A stretch of DNA of 64,000 nucleotides from Guptibacillus hwajinpoensis (GTDB lineage: Bacteria; Bacillota; Bacilli; Bacillales; Guptibacillaceae), in NCBI RefSeq assembly GCF_020171785.1, contig NZ_JAIVAE010000006.1, positions 248,001 through 312,000 on the forward strand. Direction: 5' to 3'. Under the pieces are notes generated by a model that was not told where the DNA came from, ran no database searches, and saw nothing but the letters and a program-made list of their open reading frames with translations. The translations under genes and the position numbers were made by a program. Shown here one piece after another: positions 58,578-64,000 of this stretch. Within the stretch, counting starts at the first letter, position 1. Every line of letters starts with the position of its first letter.

Positions 58578-59258
58578 ATGCCACACGTTTTTGTTATCGA
58601 TGATGAACAAAACATACGTGATATTTTAGAAAAGTATTTAAAGAAAGAAGGATTTACGGTGTCAACCTTTCAGGATGGAGCTGAAGTGTTAAGTGCTCTT
58701 AAAACGAGTGAACCCGATTTATTCGTATTGGATATTATGATGCCTAATGTCGATGGACTTGAACTGCTTCGACGGTTAAGGAAGCAGTCTTTTATACCAG
58801 TTATCGTCGTTTCTGCAAGGGATGAAGAACTTGATCGTATCCTGGGGCTCGAACTGGGAGCGGATGATTATTTAACAAAACCATTTAGTCCACGTGAATT
58901 GGTTGTACGGATTAAAAATATATTTAAACGGATCGATCGAGTAGAACAGGGGCAATCTTCCTATCACATTCATTTGAAAAATGTCCAATTGAATAAGAAA
59001 AAACGACAAGTAAAAATCGATGATCAAGAATTAGCCTTAACACCAAAAGAATATGATGTACTTGCATTTCTTATTCAGAATCCCGGGCAACCATTCACAA
59101 GAGAAAAACTAATTGAAACCATTTGGGGATATCACTATGCAGGTGATGGAAGGTTGATTGATGATCTAGTCAAGCGGCTACGTAAAAAAATGGAACATGC
59201 GGATTATCAAATCGTGACCGTCTGGGGGTATGGTTATAAAATCGATGAAGAAGCTTAA
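58578..59258 (+). CDS. OmpR/PhoB-type response regulator
   Basis: 226-residue regulator: receiver domain with DDEQ (8-11), phospho-acceptor Asp52 (FVLDIMMP) and Lys in LTKPFSPREL, then a winged helix (~130-225; LTPKEYDVLAFLIQNPG, LIDDLVKRLRKKME). Overlaps the kinase gene by 14 bases. Start ATG 58578 has GGAGTGAAG upstream. Confidence 0.93.
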   Translation: MPHVFVIDDEQNIRDILEKYLKKEGFTVSTFQDGAEVLSALKTSEPDLFVLDIMMPNVDGLELLRRLRKQSFIPVIVVSARDEELDRILGLELGADDYLTKPFSPRELVVRIKNIFKRIDRVEQGQSSYHIHLKNVQLNKKKRQVKIDDQELALTPKEYDVLAFLIQNPGQPFTREKLIETIWGYHYAGDGRLIDDLVKRLRKKMEHADYQIVTVWGYGYKIDEEA

Positions 59259-60570
59259 AATCGGCACGAAATTATTTCTAAGCTACGTGATTTTAATTGT
59301 GGTTATCCTTCTCATTACAACGGTCTCATTTCGCTATCTTTTTCAAGAATACCTTGTTCGTGAAGCGAGGGATCAACTTCAAAAAGAAGGAGTTCAAATT
59401 AGTCATATGCTTGAAGATCGAAATTGGAAAGGAAATCAGCCGCCGAATAGTTTACTGGATCGTAGAAGAATTGAAATGGCGGGTAATTTAATTTCTTCTC
59501 AATTCATTATTTATAACCAGAATGACAGGGCGATTTATTCAAATGTCGATGATGACGTTCAATCGGAGTATGAAGAAAGTAAAGGGGAGCGATTTGTTAC
59601 AGTGGAAGTGCCAATCAATGCCTCACGTGAGCAAATTGGCCGTCTTGTCCTTTTTACAAAGGTAGAGAGTTTAGAAGGCTTTAATCGAATCATCGAACAA
59701 GCCCAGGCGGTCAGCCTCTTTGTTTCTGCGGCGGTTGCGGTACTCCTTGCTGCCTGGATGCAAAGAGGCATAACAGGACCGATTCGTCTCCTGGCAAACC
59801 ACATGAGACGATTTAGTATGCGAAAGCCACAGCCTCCACTAAAACTTAAGTCAAAAGATGAAATTAATGAATTAGCGGAAACCTTCGAAGAACTAACGGA
59901 TCAGCTACGAAAGAATGATTTCGACCAAAAAGAATTTCTTCAAAATGCCTCTCATGAACTCAAAACCCCTTTAATGGCAATCCAAGGGAATGCGGAAGGA
60001 ATTCTAGACGACGTGATTGTCGGAGAAGAGGTGGGGCATAGTCTTGAAGTCATCGTAAATGAAACGCAGCGACTTAAGAAAATCGTGCAAGATATTTCTT
60101 ATTTAACAAGACTAGAAACAGTAGAAGAGGCTTTCACCTACAAAGTAGTTGACATGCAACTTATTATGAAAGAAGCGGTGACGGCAGTAAAACCATTAGC
60201 TTACCAGAACAAGTTAAAGCTAAAATATAATGGTGGTTGTGCGGTGTATGTAGAAGTAGACGCAGATAAAATGAAGCAAGCTTTCTTGAATATTATTGGA
60301 AATGCCCTACGATTCGCCTCTTCTTTCATCGAAGTTCGTATGCGGAAAGAGGAAAATCAGGTTGCGATCGAAATTCAAGATGATGGTACTGGATTTGGAG
60401 AGAATCCCGATCGTGTTTTTGAACGGTTTTATACAGGAGATCAATCTGGCTCTGGAATCGGATTAGCGATTACGAAAACAATTGTAGAAAAGCATCATGG
60501 TGAAATTTACGCAGAAAATCTTAAAAAGGGAGGAAGGGTTATCATCACGCTTCCTTTGCCACCAGGATGA
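59245..60570 (+). CDS. Sensor histidine kinase with extracytoplasmic domain
   Basis: 441-residue kinase. TM1 (~8-30), an extracytoplasmic sensor of about 120 residues (31-155), TM2 (~158-178), HAMP (~180-232), HisKA with His237 (ASHELKTP) and HATPase (NIIGNALRFAS, IQDDGTGFG, GSGIGLAITKTIVEKHHGE). ATG 59245 gives a normal signal-anchor; an upstream start at 59230 abuts GGGGG. It is the partner of the regulator; the secreted His-rich protein upstream could modulate its sensor domain. Confidence 0.92.
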   Translation: MKKLKIGTKLFLSYVILIVVILLITTVSFRYLFQEYLVREARDQLQKEGVQISHMLEDRNWKGNQPPNSLLDRRRIEMAGNLISSQFIIYNQNDRAIYSNVDDDVQSEYEESKGERFVTVEVPINASREQIGRLVLFTKVESLEGFNRIIEQAQAVSLFVSAAVAVLLAAWMQRGITGPIRLLANHMRRFSMRKPQPPLKLKSKDEINELAETFEELTDQLRKNDFDQKEFLQNASHELKTPLMAIQGNAEGILDDVIVGEEVGHSLEVIVNETQRLKKIVQDISYLTRLETVEEAFTYKVVDMQLIMKEAVTAVKPLAYQNKLKLKYNGGCAVYVEVDADKMKQAFLNIIGNALRFASSFIEVRMRKEENQVAIEIQDDGTGFGENPDRVFERFYTGDQSGSGIGLAITKTIVEKHHGEIYAENLKKGGRVIITLPLPPG

Positions 60571-60575
60571 AGGTA

Positions 60576-60698
60576 TTACGTTTTGTGTTCATATAATTTT
60601 TGTAGAATTTCTTTGCTTTCTTCTTCGCTTAGAAGACCGAATTTCTGACAGAGCTGTGTGTAGCCAGCAAGCTTCTTAAAGCATGTCGTTTTTTTCAT
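60576..60698 (-). CDS. Small 40-residue protein, function unknown
   Basis: ATG 60696-60698 behind AAAGGTGAG encodes a 40-residue basic protein beginning MKKTTCFKKLAGYTQLCQKF, with two cysteines and a helical C-terminal half rich in Glu and Lys. It is convergent with the kinase gene and ends 6 bases past its stop. Good ribosome site and helical composition support it; I know no family. Confidence 0.5.
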   Translation of the reverse strand: MKKTTCFKKLAGYTQLCQKFGLLSEEESKEILQKLYEHKT

Positions 60699-60927
60699 CA
60701 CACTCACCTTTCTTTCCTTTGGGAAACTTTTTTAGGTGTTAACAATATATGCTTAAACGAAGTGATTGTGATAGGTGTTTGTCTTTAAAGTTGAAATAAA
60801 TTCTCGTCAATGTAACAATAGAGCTTGTGCAAAAACGATGGGTCATGTAAGATGGTGTTATCAATATTTAGTAGTTAGATAATGTTTTTTATACTATATA
60901 TAGGGTAAATCTTAAATAATTAAATAG

Positions 60928-61088
60928 TTGAGTATGCGGTGTCGTAGAACGACTTAAAAGGGAATCCGGTCTGAATCCGGAGCTGTCCCCGCAACTGTCG
61001 TGTGGACGAGGCAAGAAACCACTGGAGAATAATCTGGGAAGGTTTGCCAAGGACGAAGCACAAGCCAGTAGACCTGCCGTGTACTCAA
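60928..61088 (+). ncRNA. Adenosylcobalamin riboswitch
   Basis: P1 pairs TTGAGTA (60928-60934) with TACTCAA (61082-61088). Between them are the conserved blocks GCGGTGTCGT, AAAAGGGAATCCGGT, GAATCCGGAGCTGTCCCCGCAACTGT and the B12-box region GAAGCACAAGCCAGTAGACCTGCC. It senses adenosylcobalamin and leads to a terminator at 61174. The bases 60699-60927 ahead of it hold only AT-rich sequence with no gene that I can see. Confidence 0.95.
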
Positions 61089-61173
61089 AACGTTTCTATT
61101 CTTCGGGGATTGAGGGTGAGAGATGGCATCGGAAATGTGTACATTTGTGCACGTCTAACTTGTCGTTTTCTCC

Positions 61174-61205
61174 AGGCTCACTCTGCTAAGAGTGAGCCTT
61201 TTATA
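61174..61205 (+). terminator. Riboswitch-controlled terminator before nrdA
   Basis: AGGCTCACTCT and AGAGTGAGCCT form an 11-bp stem followed by TTTTATAAT, 22 bases before the nrdA start. Cobalamin binding should favour it. Confidence 0.85.
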
Positions 61206-61226
61206 ATGAAAAAAGGAGAGAGGTTA

Positions 61227-63458
61227 ATGAGCACAGTGGTTGATACGAAGTTAACAAAATTAATAGAGGAAGTAAACGTTATTCTAAATGACTATCATTT
61301 GCAGACAAGTGAAAGCTTCCTTGCGAAAACAATAAAGGGCCTAACAGAAAAAGGTACGCAAAACGAGATTGACAATATCCTTGTGTTAAATGCATTGGAA
61401 CGAATTACGGCAGAGGAGCCTGATTGGACTTATGTGGCGGCAGCTTTTCATCTACGTACGCTTTACCGGAATTCTCTTCGTAACCGAAATGAAAAGGAAG
61501 TATACGGGAAAGGAAACTTTTATCGGCTTCTACAACAGCTAACGAAGAAAGGGATTTATAACGAAGCCCTTCTTCAATCTTATTCGAAAAAGGAAGTGGA
61601 TCAGGTAGCGACGTTCATCACTCCAACACGAGATCGTCTTTTTACATACATTGGCCTTCGTACACTTGCAGATCGCTATCTTGCTACCGATCATGAAAAA
61701 AATGTGTATGAATTGCCGCAAGAACGCTTTCTTGTCATTGCGATGACACTGATGATGAATGAACCGAAAGAAAAGCGACTCCACTTCATTGAAGAAGCTT
61801 ACTGGGCGTTATCCAATCTCTATATGACCGTAGCGACGCCAACCCTTTCAAATGCTGGTAAAAGTTACGGCCAGCTTAGCTCGTGCTTTATTGATACAGT
61901 GGATGACAGCCTTCGCGGTATTTACGACAGCAATACGGATGTCGCAACCGTATCGAAAAATGGTGGTGGGATTGGCGCATATCTTGGGAAAATCCGTTCC
62001 CGTGGAAGTGATATCAAAGGATTTAAAGGGAATTCATCAGGTGTTTTGCCTTGGATGAAGCAACTAAACAATACAGCCGTTAGCGTGGATCAATTAGGTC
62101 AGCGCCAGGGCGCTGTTGCCGTTTACCTCGATGTCTGGCACAAAGATGTTTTTGAATTCCTTGATGCCAAGCTTAATAATGGAGACGAGCGCATGAGGAC
62201 GCATGACCTTTTTACCGGTCTTTGCATTCCAGACCTTTTTATGGAAGCGGTAGAAGACCGGTCAGACTGGCATTTGTTTGATCCGCATGAAGTTCGTCAG
62301 GTGATGGGGTTCTCTCTTGAAGATGCTTATGACAAAGAAAAAGGAGCAGGAGAATTTCGCATGAAATATGCGTTGTGCGTCAATCACCCTGAACTATCAA
62401 GAAAAACCGTTCCAGCGATTGAAGTTATGAAGCGTGTCATGAAATCTCAATTGGAAACAGGTACGCCGTACATGTTCTATCGCGACACGGTTAATCGCGC
62501 AAATCCGAATAAGCATGCCGGGATGATCTATGCTTCAAACCTTTGTACGGAGATTATGCAAAATATGAGTGCAACGACCGTTGAAGAGGAAATCACGAAA
62601 GACGGTAAAATTATCATTACGAAAACCCCTGGTGATTACGTCGTTTGTAATCTATCAAGTATTAATCTTGGGCGTGCTGTGACGGCCGATGCGCTTGAGC
62701 GGTTAATTCCAATTCAGGTAAGGATGCTTGATAACGTCATCGACATTAACACCATTGAAGTCCCTCAAGCACAGCTAACAAATGAGAAATACCGAAGTAT
62801 CGGTCTTGGAACGTTTGGTTGGCATCACTTACTGGCGAAAAAGGGGATTGTCTGGGAAAGTCATGAAGCAGCAAACTATGCAGATGAACTCTATGAAACA
62901 ATTAATTACCTAACCATCCAGGCGAGCCATGAGCTGGCGGTTGAAAAAGGGAGTTATTCACTTTTTGAAGGGTCTGATTGGCAAAATGGGGAGTACTTTA
63001 CAAAGCGCGGTTATACGAATGAAAAATGGAGCGCACTGAAAGAAAAAGTTCAGTCAAGTGGTGTTAGAAATGCTTATTTACTAGCTGTTGCGCCAAACAG
63101 TTCAACGAGTTTAATAGCCGGATCAACCGCTTCAATTGATCCGATTTTCCAAAAGGAATATTCAGAGGAAAAAAAGAATTATAAAATTCCCGTAACGGCA
63201 CCTGACCTTTCCCCTGAAACAACTTGGTATTACAAGTCGGCGTATCACATTGATCAGCTGTGGAGTATTGAGCAAAATGCGGCAAGACAGCGCCATGTCG
63301 ATCAGTCGATTTCATTTAATATTTATGTGCAGAGCACGGTGAAAGCAAAGGACTTGCTCAACATTCACCTAACGGCGTGGAGAAAAGGACTGAAGACAAC
63401 GTATTACACTAGGAGTACTTCAGTAGAGATCGATGACTGTGAAAGCTGCGCAAGTTAA
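61227..63458 (+). CDS. nrdA: Class I ribonucleoside-diphosphate reductase, alpha subunit
   Basis: 743-residue large subunit that reduces NDPs to dNDPs. Visible sites: LSNAGKSYGQLSSCFIDTVDDS (redox Cys), NLCTEIMQNMS (NxCxE active-site triad), VVCNLSSINLG (second redox Cys), and a C-terminal CESCAS pair that is re-reduced by thioredoxin or NrdH. No ATP-cone is clear at the N-terminus. ATG 61227 follows AAAGGAGAG. It is larger than B. subtilis NrdE (700) and lacks an adjacent nrdI, so I name it nrdA, tentatively. A cobalamin riboswitch precedes it. Confidence 0.92.
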   Translation: MSTVVDTKLTKLIEEVNVILNDYHLQTSESFLAKTIKGLTEKGTQNEIDNILVLNALERITAEEPDWTYVAAAFHLRTLYRNSLRNRNEKEVYGKGNFYRLLQQLTKKGIYNEALLQSYSKKEVDQVATFITPTRDRLFTYIGLRTLADRYLATDHEKNVYELPQERFLVIAMTLMMNEPKEKRLHFIEEAYWALSNLYMTVATPTLSNAGKSYGQLSSCFIDTVDDSLRGIYDSNTDVATVSKNGGGIGAYLGKIRSRGSDIKGFKGNSSGVLPWMKQLNNTAVSVDQLGQRQGAVAVYLDVWHKDVFEFLDAKLNNGDERMRTHDLFTGLCIPDLFMEAVEDRSDWHLFDPHEVRQVMGFSLEDAYDKEKGAGEFRMKYALCVNHPELSRKTVPAIEVMKRVMKSQLETGTPYMFYRDTVNRANPNKHAGMIYASNLCTEIMQNMSATTVEEEITKDGKIIITKTPGDYVVCNLSSINLGRAVTADALERLIPIQVRMLDNVIDINTIEVPQAQLTNEKYRSIGLGTFGWHHLLAKKGIVWESHEAANYADELYETINYLTIQASHELAVEKGSYSLFEGSDWQNGEYFTKRGYTNEKWSALKEKVQSSGVRNAYLLAVAPNSSTSLIAGSTASIDPIFQKEYSEEKKNYKIPVTAPDLSPETTWYYKSAYHIDQLWSIEQNAARQRHVDQSISFNIYVQSTVKAKDLLNIHLTAWRKGLKTTYYTRSTSVEIDDCESCAS

Positions 63459-63472
63459 AGGAGGAGATCAAA

Positions 63473-64000
63473 GTGGGAACGATACAGAAAAGAAAACTCT
63501 ATGACGTGTCTGCACCAAATAGCTCGACGGGCATAATAAACGGTGAGAGTTCAAATGTTCTAAATTGGGATGATGTCCGCTTTAGCTGGGCGTATCCGAT
63601 GTATAAAAATATGCTAGGAAACTTTTGGACACCGTTCGAAATCAACATGTCAAACGACGTAAAGCAATGGGAAATATTAAATGAAGATGAGCAAGATACG
63701 TTTAAGAAAATCATTGGACTTCTCGCTTTTCTAGACTCAATTCAAACCGACTACTCGAGTAAAGTAGCAGATTATTTAACAGATTCAAGTTTATCTGCGC
63801 TCATGCAAGTGCTTTCCTTTCAGGAAGTTGTGCACAATCAGTCTTATAGCTATGTGCTTTCTTCGATTGTCAATAAACAGGAGCAGGATCGGATCTTTGA
63901 ATACTGGAAGCATGATGAGGTGCTCTTAGAACGGAATCAATTTATTGCCGCCGGATATGAGGCATTTGTAGAAGATCCATCACCACAAACGTTTTTTGAA
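63473..64000 (+). CDS. nrdB: Class I ribonucleotide reductase, beta subunit (partial)
   Basis: The first 176 residues are in the window; the gene runs off the right edge. GTG 63473 follows AAAGGAGGAG. Metal ligands of a canonical R2 are visible: Asp in LLAFLDSIQTDY and Glu/His in SFQEVVHNQSY. It is 14 bases after nrdA and shares its riboswitch control. Radical type (Fe or Mn, Tyr position) cannot be settled from the visible part. Confidence 0.92.
   Translation, partial: MGTIQKRKLYDVSAPNSSTGIINGESSNVLNWDDVRFSWAYPMYKNMLGNFWTPFEINMSNDVKQWEILNEDEQDTFKKIIGLLAFLDSIQTDYSSKVADYLTDSSLSALMQVLSFQEVVHNQSYSYVLSSIVNKQEQDRIFEYWKHDEVLLERNQFIAAGYEAFVEDPSPQTFFE

Noticed and set aside
1-64000. CRISPR array, prophage module or insertion sequence
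   Set aside because: No regularly spaced long direct repeats with unique spacers, no transposase, phage structural or integrase genes were seen; the 20-bp arrays have no spacers.

Overview
The window is a low-GC Firmicute chromosome segment of Bacillaceae type. The gene starts (strong AGGAGG ribosome sites, many TTG and GTG starts), sigma-A promoters, U-run terminators and the families present all point that way: SasA/YwaC, a BmrA-like exporter, an Yrk-type sulfur operon, YjcZ-family small proteins, a YtrA-type regulator, a YuiD-like protein, and cre and Fur boxes. Two paralogous Na+/alanine-type symporters would suit a marine or alkaliphilic Bacillus relative, but that is inference. No rRNA or tRNA genes, transposases or CRISPR arrays were seen.

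Layout. 1-775: right edge of a probable genomic island, with a partial AbiJ-like/phospholipase-D-like gene and the 3' end of tmRNA as attachment remnant. 836-6364: small regulator/enzyme pairs (PadR+DUF4188, LysR+CMD), a DJ-1/PfpI protein, a repeat protein, an MFS transporter and DUF1540. 6592-12962: ilvD, a NERD protein followed by a 20-bp tandem repeat, VOC, thioesterase, a SurA-like lipoprotein and an HpaB-type hydroxylase. 13103-19964: cre-preceded short-chain fatty-acid transporter, the alarmone synthetase sasA with a Gfo/Idh oxidoreductase, a nitroreductase behind a perfect Fur box, cstA and an acyltransferase. 20006-23994: HxlR regulator, then a DM13 protein, a two-component system and a surface MsrAB fusion in one operon. 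24099-28951: DUF202 protein, then a persulfide-sensing CstR regulator and a sulfurtransferase operon carrying four CstR-like operators. 29000-34798: CNNM/CorC-type and VTT membrane proteins, EthD, FMN reductase, three small hydrophobic proteins, purU and a DeoR regulator.

34999-38235 is a local cluster (luciferase-like oxidoreductase, IDEAL protein, Rrf2 regulator, cNMP-domain protein, nitroreductase) tied together by a shared TGTAA-N9-TTACA motif. 38386-42494: BmrA-like exporter, alanine symporter and SDR. 42503-44815 is the most striking locus: a MutS2 paralog without the Smr nuclease domain, preceded by its own promoter and a leader that reads as a ribosome-mediated transcription attenuator (7-codon leader peptide, mutually exclusive antiterminator and terminator, second upstream ORF). 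44914-50809: VOC, YuiD-like protein, a second 20-bp repeat array, old yellow enzyme, diguanylate cyclase, NAD(P)-binding protein and a cre-controlled second alanine symporter. 50861-60698: sortase-FN3 protein, YtrA-type ABC operon with its operator, DUF4349 lipoprotein, MscS channel, a His-rich CpxP/Spy-like secreted protein with a two-component system, and a 40-codon ORF. 60928-64000: a cobalamin riboswitch and terminator control a class I ribonucleotide reductase; the beta subunit runs off the right edge.

Overall this is mostly chromosomal core-accessory content dominated by stress handling: thiol and sulfur stress, methionine oxidation, iron, envelope stress and probably translation stress. 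Local regulators sit next to their target genes.
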